From: Pseudomonas sp. GD04019
Lineage (GTDB): Bacteria > Pseudomonadota > Gammaproteobacteria > Pseudomonadales > Pseudomonadaceae
Direction: 5' to 3'
DNA length: 64,000 nucleotides
Assembly: GCF_029837695.1 (NCBI RefSeq)
Contig: NZ_JAOEEA010000003.1
Span: forward strand, 372,001-436,000
Shown: piece by piece, positions 1 to 9,337 of the stretch
Numbering within the stretch: position 1 is the stretch's first letter
How the letters are laid out: each line of letters begins with the position of its first letter
Notes under the pieces: model-generated
Databases searched by the model: none
Told to the model about the DNA's origin: nothing
Seen by the model: only the letters and a program-made list of their open reading frames with translations
Program-made: the position numbers and the translations under genes

Positions 1-174
1 ACGGGCACCGCGGTGACGCTGGAGGAAGGTACCGAAACCGACCAGGGTAACGCTGTCCTTGCGGTTCAGCGCGCCGGTGATTTCTTCGAGCACGGCGTTG
101 AGTACGCGGTTGGCCTGGTCTTTGGTCAGATCAGCCTTCTCGGCAATGGCCGCGGCGAGTTCAGGTTTGCGCAT
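1..174 (-). CDS. HU family DNA-binding protein (3' end outside window)
   Basis: The first 58 codons of a small histone-like nucleoid protein are present; the gene runs off the left edge. It starts MRKPELAAAIAEKADLTK and continues with the helical dimer core and VTLVGFGTF, which leads into the beta arms in HU/IHF proteins. HU binds DNA non-specifically and bends it, shaping the nucleoid. The ATG at 174 is preceded by an AAAGAGG-like ribosome site and, further up, by a CA-rich run (see 187-209). The gene lies downstream of rubredoxin on the same strand, as in P. aeruginosa. The DNA-binding arms are not visible, so IHF-like alternatives cannot be formally excluded. Confidence 0.9.
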   Translation of the reverse strand, partial: MRKPELAAAIAEKADLTKDQANRVLNAVLEEITGALNRKDSVTLVGFGTFLQRHRGAR

Positions 175-186
175 AGATGCCTCTTT

Positions 187-209
187 GACTGTTTGTTGTT
201 GTTGTGTGT
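187..209 (-). promoter_or_regulatory. CA-rich leader motif upstream of the HU gene (possible Hfq/Crc site)
   Basis: Read on the minus strand, the leader of the HU gene holds ACACAACAACAACAAACAG about 15-35 nt before the start codon. Repeated AAC triplets of this kind are the known target of the Hfq-Crc catabolite repression complex in Pseudomonas. Function here is inference from the motif only. Confidence 0.4.
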
Positions 210-409
210 CCGAGCTGTCCTTCCAGAACAGCGCCAAAGGCGCCGCAACGGCTCTGCGCTGCGGCAGACTCGGGGAGAATGGCACGCCATCCGGGACTGC
301 GCCAGTGCTGCCGGGCAGTTTGCCCGGCGGCGAATATGGCGAAGCAGACAGAACATCCGCTATTTCCGCCAGAAGCTGATCGTTGCTCCGAATTTTCCGC
401 AGAAACGCG

Positions 410-433
410 AACGGCGGCCCTGGGGCCGCCGTT
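410..433 (-). terminator. Hairpin downstream of rubredoxin
   Basis: AACGGCGGCC and GGCCGCCGTT form a perfect 10-bp stem with a 4-nt loop just past the rubredoxin stop codon. On the minus strand it is followed by a weak T-rich stretch, so it is a plausible but not strong intrinsic terminator. The remaining sequence between here and the HU gene (175-409) shows no gene. Confidence 0.5.
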
Positions 434-454
434 CGGGCGTATCGAGCAGGGCGA

Positions 455-622
455 TCAGCCGATCTCGATCATCTCGAAATCGGCCTTGCCCACGCCGCAG
501 TCCGGGCACAGCCAGTCGGCCGGCACGTCTTCCCAGCGGGTACCGGCGGCGATGCCGTCATCGGGCCAGCCCTGGCTCTCGTCATAGATCAGGCCACAGA
601 CCACACATTGCCACTTCTTCAT
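455..622 (-). CDS. rubA: Rubredoxin
   Basis: A 55-residue one-iron electron carrier. The two metal knuckles are plain: CVVCG with cysteines 6 and 9, and CPDCG with cysteines 39 and 42, which bind a single Fe(S-Cys)4 centre. The spacing and the conserved [11 protein letters not shown] and DWLCPDCG segments match classic rubredoxins. In pseudomonads rubredoxins pass electrons from rubredoxin reductase to alkane hydroxylases or serve in oxidative stress. This copy is stand-alone, lying between the HU gene and ubiC as in P. aeruginosa, whose locus carries two rubredoxins and a reductase. Neither reductase nor a second rubredoxin is visible here. It is too short for many ORF callers but the cysteine pattern is decisive. 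Confidence 0.96.
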   Translation of the reverse strand: MKKWQCVVCGLIYDESQGWPDDGIAAGTRWEDVPADWLCPDCGVGKADFEMIEIG

Positions 623-664
623 GCTCTACCTCATCGCGGGCCGTCTCTGGCGGACGTTGCCCTG

Positions 665-752
665 GTCAAAAAAGCGTCGGGAACGGTTTTTGACGTCGCC
701 CTTGGGCGACGGCCCGATGGGCGGCCGCCAAAGATGGCGGGCCACAAAAAAT
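665..752. repeat. Cluster of inverted repeats between rubA and ubiC
   Basis: Three back-to-back palindromes lie in the divergent rubA/ubiC gap: GTCAAAAA/TTTTTGAC (665-672 and 687-694), GTCGCCC/GGGCGAC (695-710), and CCGCCA/TGGCGG around 732-750. They could be terminator-like or REP-like structures, or operators for the divergent promoters. No protein can be assigned. Confidence 0.5.
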
Positions 753-852
753 CAACAGGCTTTGTACTGACATGCAGGCCTGCGCGCAAGTGCCTGGCGA
801 TGGCGCTCGTCGTGTTAAGCTCGCCGCCTTCCCGGTAGCCGAAGCCGTTGTC

Positions 853-1401
853 GTGCCCTCCTCCGCCCTCGCCCACCCGCCCCGCTGGCTCAACGCCGGC
901 CAGTTGCATCCTGCCCCCGCACCGCTGCTGCGCGACTGGCTGTTCGGCCAAGGCTCGCTGACCCGCCGCCTCACCGCCCTGAGTGCCGGGCGCTTCGCCG
1001 TGCAGCCGCTGCAGCAGGGCTGGCAGGTGTTGCGCGCCGACGAGTGCAACGCCCTGCAGGTGCCGGCCGGCAGCATGGGCTGGGTGCGCGAGGTGTTCCT
1101 GCTCGGCGCCGGCCAGCCCTGGGTATTCGCCCGCAGCGTGGCGCCGCGCGCCGCCCTGGAAGGCTCCGGCTTCGAGTTGGGCAAACTGGGTAGCCGCTCT
1201 CTCGGCGAGCTGCTGTTCAGCGACCGCGCCTTCGTCCGCGGCGAGCTGCAGGTGTGTCGCTACCCCGCGGCCTGGCTGCCGGCCGAGGCACGCGCCGAGC
1301 AGCTCTGGGGACGCCGTTCCTGCTTCCGTCGCGACGGCCTCGGCGTGCTGGTGGCCGAAGTATTCCTGCCGGCGTTCTGGGACCAGGCCGCGCAGAACTA
1401 G
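853..1401 (+). CDS. ubiC: Chorismate lyase (chorismate--pyruvate lyase)
   Basis: Removes pyruvate from chorismate to give 4-hydroxybenzoate, the first committed step of ubiquinone synthesis; a soluble cytoplasmic enzyme. With the GTG start at 853 it has 182 residues, near the usual 165-190. Family segments seen are SLTRRL near the N-terminus, GWVREVFL carrying the conserved active-site arginine, SLGELLF, and the late WGRRSCF and AEVFLPAF with the conserved glutamate. An in-frame ATG at 772 would add 27 residues of unrelated sequence crossing a promoter-like stretch, so GTG 853 is preferred, though neither start has a good ribosome site. ubiA follows 67 nt downstream and uses the product. Confidence 0.9.
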   Translation: MPSSALAHPPRWLNAGQLHPAPAPLLRDWLFGQGSLTRRLTALSAGRFAVQPLQQGWQVLRADECNALQVPAGSMGWVREVFLLGAGQPWVFARSVAPRAALEGSGFELGKLGSRSLGELLFSDRAFVRGELQVCRYPAAWLPAEARAEQLWGRRSCFRRDGLGVLVAEVFLPAFWDQAAQN

Positions 1402-1435
1402 ACGCCGCCCTCGCTCCTGGCCCGGTCGCTGCTCG

Positions 1436-1441
1436 TATAAT
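1436..1441 (+). promoter_or_regulatory. Consensus -10 box upstream of ubiA
   Basis: A perfect TATAAT lies 28 nt before the ubiA start codon, in the short ubiC-ubiA gap. No good -35 is seen 17 nt upstream. It suggests ubiA has its own promoter in addition to read-through from ubiC. Confidence 0.45.
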
Positions 1442-1468
1442 CGGCGCACCTGGCCCGGAGACCCACCG

Positions 1469-2362
1469 ATGTACCAATCCTTCCTGCTCGCCCTGAACCG
1501 CCTGCATCCGCGTACCTGGGACTTCGTCCAGCTGATGCGCCTGGAGAAGCCGATCGGTATCTACCTGCTGCTGTGGCCGACCCTGTGGGCCCTGTGGGTG
1601 GCGAGCAAGGGCGTGCCGGACTTTGGCCTGCTGCTGATCTTCGTGTTCGGCACCCTGTTCATGCGCGCCGCCGGCTGCGTGATCAACGACTACGCCGACC
1701 GCGACTTCGACGGCCATGTGGCACGCACCAAGGCACGCCCTCTGGCCGATGGTCGGGTGACGCCGCGCGAGGCGCTGATCCTGTTCGCCGTGCTGGTGGG
1801 CCTGAGCTTCATCCTGGTGCTGTTCACCAACCTCACCACCATCCTGCTGTCGTTCGGCGGCCTGGCCCTGGCGGCCTGCTACCCCTTCATGAAGCGCTAC
1901 ACCTACTACCCGCAGGTGGTGCTCGGTGCGGCCTTCTCCTGGGGCATGCCGATGGCCTTCAGCGCCGTCACCGGCGAGCTGCCGCCGGCCGAGGCCTGGC
2001 TGCTGTACATCGCCAACCTGCTGTGGACCGTGGCATACGACACCTACTACGCGATGACCGACCGCGAGGACGACCTGAAGATCGGGGTGAAATCCACCGC
2101 CATCCTGTTCGGCGACGCCGACCGCATCATCATCCTCACCCTGCAGGGCCTGGCTCTGCTGTGCCTGGCCATGGCCGGCGCGCGCTTCAGCCTGGGCATC
2201 TGGTTCCTCCTCGGCCTGCTCGGCGCCGCCACCTGCTTCGCCTGGGAATTCTGGAGTACCCGTGACCGCGACCCGCAGCGATGCTTCGCCGCTTTCCTGC
2301 ACAATCACTGGGCCGGTCTGGCGATTCTGCTGGGCATCATCGTGGACTACGCGCTGCGCTAG
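1469..2362 (+). CDS. ubiA: 4-hydroxybenzoate octaprenyltransferase (polyprenyltransferase)
   Basis: Integral inner-membrane enzyme of 297 residues that attaches the polyprenyl chain to 4-hydroxybenzoate, the second step of ubiquinone synthesis. Both aspartate-rich, magnesium and diphosphate binding motifs of the UbiA family are present: NDYADRDFD at residues 73-81 and DREDDLKIG from residue 198. About eight or nine hydrophobic helices span the rest. The start is the ATG at 1469, where the sequence begins [15 protein letters not shown]; longer upstream reading overlaps ubiC in another frame and is not coding. Substrate comes from the neighbouring ubiC. Confidence 0.96.
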   Translation: MYQSFLLALNRLHPRTWDFVQLMRLEKPIGIYLLLWPTLWALWVASKGVPDFGLLLIFVFGTLFMRAAGCVINDYADRDFDGHVARTKARPLADGRVTPREALILFAVLVGLSFILVLFTNLTTILLSFGGLALAACYPFMKRYTYYPQVVLGAAFSWGMPMAFSAVTGELPPAEAWLLYIANLLWTVAYDTYYAMTDREDDLKIGVKSTAILFGDADRIIILTLQGLALLCLAMAGARFSLGIWFLLGLLGAATCFAWEFWSTRDRDPQRCFAAFLHNHWAGLAILLGIIVDYALR

Positions 2363-2381
2363 ATCGGGGCCTGCCGCATGG

Positions 2382-2415
2382 CTGTCACATCGCTGCAATA
2401 ATTCCGTTATCTAAT
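2382..2415 (+). promoter_or_regulatory. Pho box and -10 of phoB
   Basis: CTGTCAC (2382-2388), a 4-nt spacer, and CTGCAAT (2393-2399) match the tandem 7-bp PhoB half-sites (consensus CTGTCAT). Ten nt further on lies TCTAAT (2410-2415) as the -10. A Pho box replaces the -35 element in such promoters. This implies phoBR autoregulation. The same geometry recurs upstream of pstC and pstS in this window. Confidence 0.75.
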
Positions 2416-2448
2416 GCGGCGCAAGACAGACGACCCGAGGCTCGACCC

Positions 2449-3138
<690 letters not shown>

Positions 3139-3174
3139 CCCACGCGCCCCGCGTCCAGAGAAAGGAAGCACTAG

Positions 3175-4479
3175 GTGAACCAAGACTGGCGCGGCGCCCT
3201 GGTGCGCCGCCTGCTGTTGTTGTTGGTCGGTTGCGGCCTGGTCGGCCTGGTCACCGGCGAGTACGCCTGGGCCCTGGCCATCGGCCTCGGCGGCTACCTG
3301 CTGTGGCACCTCAAGCAGCTGCTGCGCCTGCACAAGTGGCTGCGCGATCGCCAGCCGGACGAGGCGCCGCCCGAAGGCTACGGCCTGTGGGGCGAGATCT
3401 TCGACAACATCTACCACCTGCAACGCCGCGACCAGCGCGTGCGCGGCCGCCTGCAGGCGGTGATCGACCGCGTTCAGGAGTCCACCGCCGCCCTGCGCGA
3501 TGCGGTGATCATGCTCGACGCCGAAGGCAACCTGGAGTGGTGGAACCGCGCCGCCGAGCAGCTGCTGGGCCTGAAGACCCCGCAGGACAGCGGCCAGTCG
3601 ATCACCAACCTGGTGCGCCACCCGCGCTTCAAGGAGTACTTCGAGGCCGGCAATTACCAGGAAGCCCTGGAGCTGCCCTCGCCGATCAACGACCGCATGC
3701 GCCTGCAGCTGCAGATCACCCAGTACGGCAACCACGAGCACCTGATGCTGGTGCGCGATGTCACCCGCCTCCACCAGCTGGAGCAGATGCGCAAGGACTT
3801 CATCGCCAACGTGTCCCACGAGCTGCGCACGCCGCTGACGGTGATCACCGGCTACCTGGAGACCCTGCTGGACAATGTCGAGGACGTGAATCCGCGCTGG
3901 CTGCGCGCCCTGCAGCAGATGCAGCAGCAGGGTTCGCGCATGCAGAACCTGCTCAACGACCTGCTGTTGCTGGCGAAGCTGGAGGCCACCGACTACCCCT
4001 CGGACAACCAGCCGGTGGCCGTCGACCTGCTGCTGCTCTCGATCAAGAACGACGCCCAGGCCCTGTCCGGCGCGCGCAACCATCGCATCAGCCTGGAGGC
4101 GGACAGCCAGGTCCGCCTCAAGGGCAGCGAGGCCGAGCTGCGCAGCGCCTTCTCCAACCTGGTGTTCAACGCGGTGAAGTACAGCCCCGAGGAGAGCGAT
4201 ATCCGCATCCGCTGGTGGGGCGACGACCAGGGCGGCCACTTCAGCGTGGCCGATAGCGGCATCGGCATCGAGGCCAAGCACCTGCCGCGCCTGACCGAAC
4301 GCTTCTACCGGGTCGACTCCAGCCGCGCCTCCAACACCGGCGGCACCGGCCTCGGCCTGGCCATCGTCAAGCACGTGCTGCTGCGTCACCGGGCGCGCCT
4401 GGACATCACCAGCCTGGTCGGCAAGGGCAGCACCTTCACCTGCCACTTCCCGCCCCAGCAGGTCAGCCGGCGTGGCTAG
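3175..4479 (+). CDS. phoR: Phosphate regulon sensor histidine kinase PhoR
   Basis: Inner-membrane kinase of 434 residues. Residues 8-45 form one or two transmembrane helices with almost no periplasmic loop, typical of PhoR, which senses phosphate through PhoU and the Pst transporter rather than directly. A PAS domain spans about 95-200 (RDAVIMLDAEGNLEWWN). The HisKA motif is VSHELRTPLTV with H215 as phosphorylation site. The ATPase has the N box (SNLVFNAVKYS), DSGIGI and GTGLGLAIVK. The start is GTG, preceded by AAAGGAAG. It lies 36 nt downstream of phoB, evidently in one operon. Confidence 0.97.
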   Translation: MNQDWRGALVRRLLLLLVGCGLVGLVTGEYAWALAIGLGGYLLWHLKQLLRLHKWLRDRQPDEAPPEGYGLWGEIFDNIYHLQRRDQRVRGRLQAVIDRVQESTAALRDAVIMLDAEGNLEWWNRAAEQLLGLKTPQDSGQSITNLVRHPRFKEYFEAGNYQEALELPSPINDRMRLQLQITQYGNHEHLMLVRDVTRLHQLEQMRKDFIANVSHELRTPLTVITGYLETLLDNVEDVNPRWLRALQQMQQQGSRMQNLLNDLLLLAKLEATDYPSDNQPVAVDLLLLSIKNDAQALSGARNHRISLEADSQVRLKGSEAELRSAFSNLVFNAVKYSPEESDIRIRWWGDDQGGHFSVADSGIGIEAKHLPRLTERFYRVDSSRASNTGGTGLGLAIVKHVLLRHRARLDITSLVGKGSTFTCHFPPQQVSRRG

Positions 4480-4551
4480 AAATGGCCGGCGGCTTGCAAT
4501 CACCGGCCTCAGCCGCCAACCTGTAGCGATCTTCCGCCAACCCTAGTACCC

Positions 4552-5892
4552 ATGGACCCTTCCTCTAGTCTCTCCACTTCCGCGCTGGTCGCCGACCTCG
4601 GCCTCGTGCTGTTCGCCCTGTTCCTCGTTCTGCTCAACGGTTTCTTCGTCGCCGCCGAATTCGCCATGGTCAAGCTGCGCGCGACCAAGGTCGAAGCCAT
4701 CGCCGAGCAGCACGGCTGGCGCGGCCACATCCTGCGCACCGTGCACAACCAGCTGGACGCCTACCTGTCGGCCTGCCAGCTGGGCATCACCCTGGCCTCC
4801 CTCGGCCTCGGCTGGGTCGGCGAGCCGGCCTTCGCCGAACTGCTCACCCCGCTGCTCGGCGCCATCGGCATCGAGTCGGAGAAGCTGGTCCACGGCATCG
4901 CCTTCTTCTTCGCCTTCTTCATCATTTCCTACCTGCACATCGTGGTCGGCGAGTTGGCGCCCAAGTCCTGGGCGATCCGCAAGCCCGAGCTGCTGTCGCT
5001 GTGGACCGCCGCGCCTCTGTACGCCTTCTACTGGCTGATGTACCCGGCCATCTACCTGCTCAACGCCAGCGCCAACGCCATCCTGCGTATCGCCGGGCAA
5101 GGCGAGCCGGGGCCGCATCACGAGCACCACTACAGCCGCGACGAGCTGAAGCTGATCCTGCACTCCAGCCGCGCCCGTGACCCCAGCGACCAGGACATGC
5201 GCGTGCTGGCCTCGGCCGTGGAGATGGGCGAGCTGGAAGTGGTGGACTGGGCCAACTCCCGCGAGGACCTGGTGTACATCGACGCCAACGCCAAGCTGGA
5301 CGAGCTGTTCAACGTGTTCCGCCGGCACAAGTTCAGCCGCTACCCGGTGTACGAAGAGGCCACTGGGGGTTTCGTCGGCGTACTGCACATCAAGGACCTG
5401 CTGCTGCAGCTGAGCCTGCTGGAGATGCTGCCGTCCAAGTTCAACGTCGCCGAGCTGATGCGCCCGATCGAGCGGGTCAGCAAGCACATGCCGCTGTCCT
5501 CGCTGCTCGAGCAGTTCCGCCAGGGCGGCGCGCACTTCGCCCTGGTCGAGGAGGCCGATGGCAAGGTGGTCGGCTTCCTGACCATGGAAGACGTGCTGGA
5601 AGTGCTGGTCGGCGATATCCAGGACGAACACCACAAGGCCGAACGCGGCATCCTCGCCTATCAGCCCGGCAAGCTGCTGGTACGCGGCGACACCCCGCTG
5701 TTCAAGATCGAGCGCCTGCTCGGCCTGGACCTCGACCATATCGAGGCCGAGACCCTGGCCGGCCTGGTCTACGAGAGCCTGAACCGGGTGCCGGAGGAGG
5801 ACGAGGTACTGGAGACCGAAGGCCTGCACATCATCGTGAAGAAGATGAAGGGCCCGAAGATCGTCCTGGCCAAGGTGCTCAAGCTGGACTGA
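4552..5892 (+). CDS. CNNM/CorC family membrane protein with CBS domains (hemolysin-like)
   Basis: A 446-residue membrane protein. The N-terminal DUF21/CNNM domain (about 1-200) has four hydrophobic segments, starting with LFLVLLNGFFVAAEFAMVKLR, a hallmark of the family. A CBS pair follows (about 215-345, with SRYPVYEE, GFVGVLHIKDLL and VVGFLTMEDVLEVLVGDI), and then a CorC_HlyC domain to the C-terminus. Relatives are often labelled hemolysins, but the better supported role is divalent cation (magnesium or cobalt) handling at the inner membrane. Transport direction and metal cannot be read from sequence. It follows phoR on the same strand after 72 nt; no functional link to phosphate is evident. 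Confidence 0.85.
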   Translation: MDPSSSLSTSALVADLGLVLFALFLVLLNGFFVAAEFAMVKLRATKVEAIAEQHGWRGHILRTVHNQLDAYLSACQLGITLASLGLGWVGEPAFAELLTPLLGAIGIESEKLVHGIAFFFAFFIISYLHIVVGELAPKSWAIRKPELLSLWTAAPLYAFYWLMYPAIYLLNASANAILRIAGQGEPGPHHEHHYSRDELKLILHSSRARDPSDQDMRVLASAVEMGELEVVDWANSREDLVYIDANAKLDELFNVFRRHKFSRYPVYEEATGGFVGVLHIKDLLLQLSLLEMLPSKFNVAELMRPIERVSKHMPLSSLLEQFRQGGAHFALVEEADGKVVGFLTMEDVLEVLVGDIQDEHHKAERGILAYQPGKLLVRGDTPLFKIERLLGLDLDHIEAETLAGLVYESLNRVPEEDEVLETEGLHIIVKKMKGPKIVLAKVLKLD

Positions 5893-5912
5893 CGCACCCG
5901 CCGCTCCGCGCG

Positions 5913-5945
5913 ACGCCGCAGCCTGTCTGCGGCGTTGTGCTTTCT
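5913..5945. terminator. Bidirectional terminator hairpin
   Basis: ACGCCGCAG and CTGCGGCGT form a perfect 9-bp stem with loop CCTGT, followed by a modest T-rich tail. It lies between the convergent CNNM gene and the small gene at 5950, so it can serve both. Confidence 0.65.
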
Positions 5946-5949
5946 GGCG

Positions 5950-6222
5950 TCAGGCCGCCTTGGCCTGGTCGACGCCGGCCAGGCTCATGCCGTGGTCCAG
6001 GTGCTGGTCCACCAGCCACTTGCCATGGGCCAGCGAGGCACGCTGGGCGCTCTCCAGGTTGGCGAAAAAGGCGAACCGCAGCGGCAGCGACATGCGCTTG
6101 CTGGAGTGCCCATCCGGCAGGGTGATCTGGCAACCCGCTGCCCACGGCGTGGGAATGCCCGGGTGCTCGATGATCGCGGCACTGATGGCATGGTCGCGGT
6201 AGGTGCAGTGCAGATTGTTCAT
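5950..6222 (-). CDS. Conserved small protein of unknown function
   Basis: Ninety residues from the ATG at 6222, which has AGGT seven nt upstream; a GTG nine nt further out (6231) has no such signal. The sequence begins MNNLHCTYRDHAISAAIIEH and contains KRMSLPLRFAFFANLESAQ. There is no signal peptide, transmembrane segment or recognisable catalytic motif. Codon use matches neighbours, and it is flanked by a terminator and an intergenic gap, which argues for a real gene. I do not recognise a function. Confidence 0.6.
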   Translation of the reverse strand: MNNLHCTYRDHAISAAIIEHPGIPTPWAAGCQITLPDGHSSKRMSLPLRFAFFANLESAQRASLAHGKWLVDQHLDHGMSLAGVDQAKAA

Positions 6223-6301
6223 GATCTTCACCTCACGGATTCGGCGTGTCTGGCCACCTTAGCCCCAGAACGATCACCCGGCGCTGCGGACCGACCAAGG
6301 G

Positions 6302-8128
6302 TCAGCCGGCCACGCACACCTGGTTGCGCCCGGCCGCCTTGGCCGCGTACAGCGCCTGGTCGGCGGCATCGATCAGCGCCTGCATGTGCAGCGCGGCCCG
6401 GCCATCGTGATGCACCAGGCCGATGCTCACGCTCAGCGGCACGCTAACGCCCTGGTGCTGCAGATCGAGCGCCACCACCTCGGCGCGGATGCGCTCGGCC
6501 AGGGCCCGGGCGCCGGCCGCGTCGACATCCGCCAGGACCAGCAGGAACTCCTCGCCGCCATAACGCGCGGCCAGATCGCCGGCACGCCGGGTGCTGCCGC
6601 GCAGCACCTTGGCCACGGCGGCGATGCAGCGGTCGCCGAAGGGATGGCCATAGCCATCGTTGATGCGCTTGAAGTGGTCGATATCGAGCAGCAACACGGC
6701 CAGCCGGGTGTTGGCCTGGTCGGCCAGCTGCTGGTCGCAATGCCGGCGGTTGGCCAGCTGGGTCAGGGCATCGGTGTTGCTCAGGCGGGTCAGCTCGGCA
6801 TTGGCCTCGGCCAGCTCGCGGGTCGACTGCTGCAGCTCGGCGGTGCGCGCCAGCACGCGCCGCTCCAGTTCCTCGTTGAGCCGCGCCTGCTCGACCAGCA
6901 GCTGTTCCTGGCTGGCCAGGCGCGCCTCGCGCTCGCCGATCAGCGCGGTCTGCGCGGCGATGCGCGCGGAGCGCTCGCTGTTGATGCGGTCGGCCAGGGC
7001 CACCGAGAGCAGGATGAATTCGACGAAGAAGCCCAGAGTCTGCATGCGCAGGGTCAGCTGGTTGACCGGCAGGGCGCCCTGCAGGGCCGCCACGTGTACC
7101 GCGGTGCCGACGATGAGGAAGATCCACGCCAGGCTGAACAGCGGTGCCGAGCGATTGCCACGCCGCCACAGGCTGACCGCCGTCGCCAGCGCCACCAGGC
7201 AACTGAGCAGCGCCACCGGGCCGGTGCCGATGGCGGTCAGCCACTGCGGCCGCACCAGCAGCAGCGCGATCGCCAGCGCCCAGTAGCCGAGCAGCAGATT
7301 GTTGGCCCACAGCACCCAGCCGCCGTAGCGCGGAATGCGCAGGAACACGCGGACGAAATAGCCCGCGGCGAAGAAGCTCCACAGCGCGGAGAACGCATAG
7401 ATCTGCCCCGCCGGCCGGCCCAGTTCGGGCCACAGGAAGAGCACGCCGAAGCCACTCAGGCTCAGCTCGTAGATCACCACGCCGAGCAGGTAGAGGCTGT
7501 ACCACAGGTAGCTGAGGTGGCGGGTGAACAGGTACAGGCTGAAGTTGTACAGCAGCACCGCCAGCATGGCGCCGAAGAACAGCCCCAGCAGCACGCGCTG
7601 GTCCAGTTCCTGCTGCTGATAGGCCGCCTCGCTGAGCACCTGCATGGGCGCCACGATGTTCTCGCGGCTGTGCAGGCGCAGGTAGACCCAGCGCTGCTCG
7701 CCGGACTGCAGTGCCAGGGGGAACAGCGGTTGCCGGCCGGGCACCGGCCAGGCGCTCAGCGGCAGATGGTCACCGGCCTCCAGCAGCGGCCCCCAGCGGC
7801 GGCTGGCGGGATCGAACAGGCGCAATTCGAGGCGATCGAGGATCGGCCACTCCACCAGCAGGCGCCAGTCGGCGCGAGCGGAGCGGTTGTGCAGGGCCAT
7901 GCGCACCCACACCGGCCCCTCCTGGAAACCCAGGCTCAGGGAGGCGCCCTCCGGCCTGCGCCAACCGTTGGCGGTGGCGGCCTCGGCGAAATCCAGCTCC
8001 TCGGCAGGCAGCAGGTATTCCAGCCAGGGCGCGGGGCGCACCACCTGATGGTCATCGGTGAGTTCGAGCGGAGCGGCTACGCAAGGCAGGGTAGCCAACA
8101 GACAGAACAGCAGGCTGAACAGGCGCAC
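6302..8128 (-). CDS. Membrane diguanylate cyclase with 7TMR-DISM sensor
   Basis: A 608-residue protein predicted to make cyclic di-GMP. A signal peptide is followed by a periplasmic 7TMR-DISM extracellular domain (about 25-170), seven transmembrane helices (about 180-375), a coiled coil (about 385-450) and a GGDEF domain. The active-site loop is GGEEF at 524-528, so catalysis is likely retained. An RxxD inhibitory site (RAGD, 515-518) stands exactly five residues before it, implying product feedback. The periplasmic domain of this type is thought to bind carbohydrates or other small ligands. The start is GTG at 8128 with GAGGAAA upstream. It stands alone, with no phosphodiesterase nearby. Confidence 0.93.
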   Translation of the reverse strand: MRLFSLLFCLLATLPCVAAPLELTDDHQVVRPAPWLEYLLPAEELDFAEAATANGWRRPEGASLSLGFQEGPVWVRMALHNRSARADWRLLVEWPILDRLELRLFDPASRRWGPLLEAGDHLPLSAWPVPGRQPLFPLALQSGEQRWVYLRLHSRENIVAPMQVLSEAAYQQQELDQRVLLGLFFGAMLAVLLYNFSLYLFTRHLSYLWYSLYLLGVVIYELSLSGFGVLFLWPELGRPAGQIYAFSALWSFFAAGYFVRVFLRIPRYGGWVLWANNLLLGYWALAIALLLVRPQWLTAIGTGPVALLSCLVALATAVSLWRRGNRSAPLFSLAWIFLIVGTAVHVAALQGALPVNQLTLRMQTLGFFVEFILLSVALADRINSERSARIAAQTALIGEREARLASQEQLLVEQARLNEELERRVLARTAELQQSTRELAEANAELTRLSNTDALTQLANRRHCDQQLADQANTRLAVLLLDIDHFKRINDGYGHPFGDRCIAAVAKVLRGSTRRAGDLAARYGGEEFLLVLADVDAAGARALAERIRAEVVALDLQHQGVSVPLSVSIGLVHHDGRAALHMQALIDAADQALYAAKAAGRNQVCVAG

Positions 8129-8223
8129 GGGCAGATGGGTTTCCTCGACTCGGCGCCACTCTCGGGGACTGCAGGCGCCAGTCCCTCAAGCATTGCCGCG
8201 AATCGCGGATCGCGCCAGTGCGG

Positions 8224-9120
8224 CTATTCGCCGCCCACCGCGAAGTTCGGCAGGCTGTCCACGGGTTGGGCGAAGTTGAACGGGATGGACTCCAGCGCCA
8301 GACCGATGTTGCGCTGCACCACGAAGTGTAGGTGCGGGCCGGTGCTGTTGCCGGTGTTGCCGGAACGAGCGATCTGCATGCCGGCTTCGATCCGCTCGCC
8401 CTCGCGCACCGCCACCGAGCCGCGCATCAGGTGCAGGTAGACGCCCATGGTGCCGTCGTCATGCAGGATGCGCACGTAGTTGCCGGACGGGTTGTTGCCG
8501 CGGCCGCTCTGGCGGTTCTCGGTCTTCACCACCATGCCGCTGCGCGAGGCGACGATGGGCGTGCCCTCGGGCATGGCGATGTCCATGGCGTAGCGGCCCT
8601 TGGGCGTGAAATGGCTGTACTTGCCGTTGGCGCCCTGGGTCAGCTTGAACGGCCCTCCGCGCCAAGGCAGCGGATAGCGGAACAGCAGCGGCTGCAGGCG
8701 CGGATCGCCCATGGCGTAGCGCAGCCGCGGTTTGTAGCTCATCGGCTTGGCCGCATCCAGCGGCGCCAGGGTGGTCAGGCGGATATGGCTGCGCGGCGGC
8801 AGCACCCAGCGGATCGGCTGCTCCGGCGCGCCGGCGACGTTGACCAGGCGATCCAGGCGCAGCTCGACCTCCACCGGGGCGTACAGGTCGTTGCGCAACA
8901 CCAGGGTCTCGCCGGCGTCGTGCTTCTTGGTTTCCAGCTTCACCAGGTTGTCGAGCTTCTCCACCATGCGGTCGCGGAACACGAACACCTGGGCGCCGGG
9001 CACGGCCTTGTCGCTATAGGTCACCGTGCCGTGCTTGTCGACATACTTGTAGATGGTCAGCGCACCGGCCTGGCCGGCGGCCAGCAGCAGTGCGCAGAAA
9101 ATGATTGAACGCCCTAGCAT
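8224..9120 (-). CDS. Secreted M23 family metallopeptidase
   Basis: A 298-residue protein with a signal peptide ending near residue 20 (GQAGA). A short DUF4124-like segment follows (TIYKYVDKHGTVTYSD). The LytM/M23 peptidase domain occupies about 160-285: the likely zinc ligands are H170, D180 (YAMDIAMPEGTP) and the H-L-H pair at 263-265 (GPHLHFVV). Such enzymes cut peptidoglycan cross-links or act as inactive amidase activators. The metal ligands look intact, which favours an active endopeptidase in the periplasm. It is monocistronic by position, between the cyclase and the response regulator gene. Confidence 0.88.
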   Translation of the reverse strand: MLGRSIIFCALLLAAGQAGALTIYKYVDKHGTVTYSDKAVPGAQVFVFRDRMVEKLDNLVKLETKKHDAGETLVLRNDLYAPVEVELRLDRLVNVAGAPEQPIRWVLPPRSHIRLTTLAPLDAAKPMSYKPRLRYAMGDPRLQPLLFRYPLPWRGGPFKLTQGANGKYSHFTPKGRYAMDIAMPEGTPIVASRSGMVVKTENRQSGRGNNPSGNYVRILHDDGTMGVYLHLMRGSVAVREGERIEAGMQIARSGNTGNSTGPHLHFVVQRNIGLALESIPFNFAQPVDSLPNFAVGGE

Positions 9121-9280
9121 AACTTCACGGATTTAATGGTTATTTGGTATCCGGGACGAAAAGACTAGCAGCGCGCCATTCGCCTCGCGAGTGCTCGCGC
9201 TGCGGGCTGTGCGGCAATCCGCAGGGTCAGGCGGCGAATCGCGGCGATATCCGACGAAAGGCGTGCTTCGCGATACTCAA

Positions 9281-9318
9281 TCCGAGCAAACGACAACGGC
9301 GCCCGTGGGCGCCGTTGT
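9281..9318 (-). terminator. Terminator of the response regulator gene
   Basis: ACAACGGCGCC and GGCGCCGTTGT form an 11-bp perfect stem with a 4-nt loop, 20 nt after the stop codon at 9338. On the minus strand it is followed by TTTG, a short T tract. Confidence 0.6.
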
Positions 9319-9337
9319 CCTGTACCTGGCAGCCGCG

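Noticed and set aside
772..852. Longer N-terminus for UbiC from the ATG at 772
   Set aside because: The added 27 residues do not fit the family and overlap a promoter-like segment.
6386..8440. A 684-codon plus-strand frame opposite the diguanylate cyclase
   Set aside because: Shadow frame spanning the gap between two real minus-strand genes.
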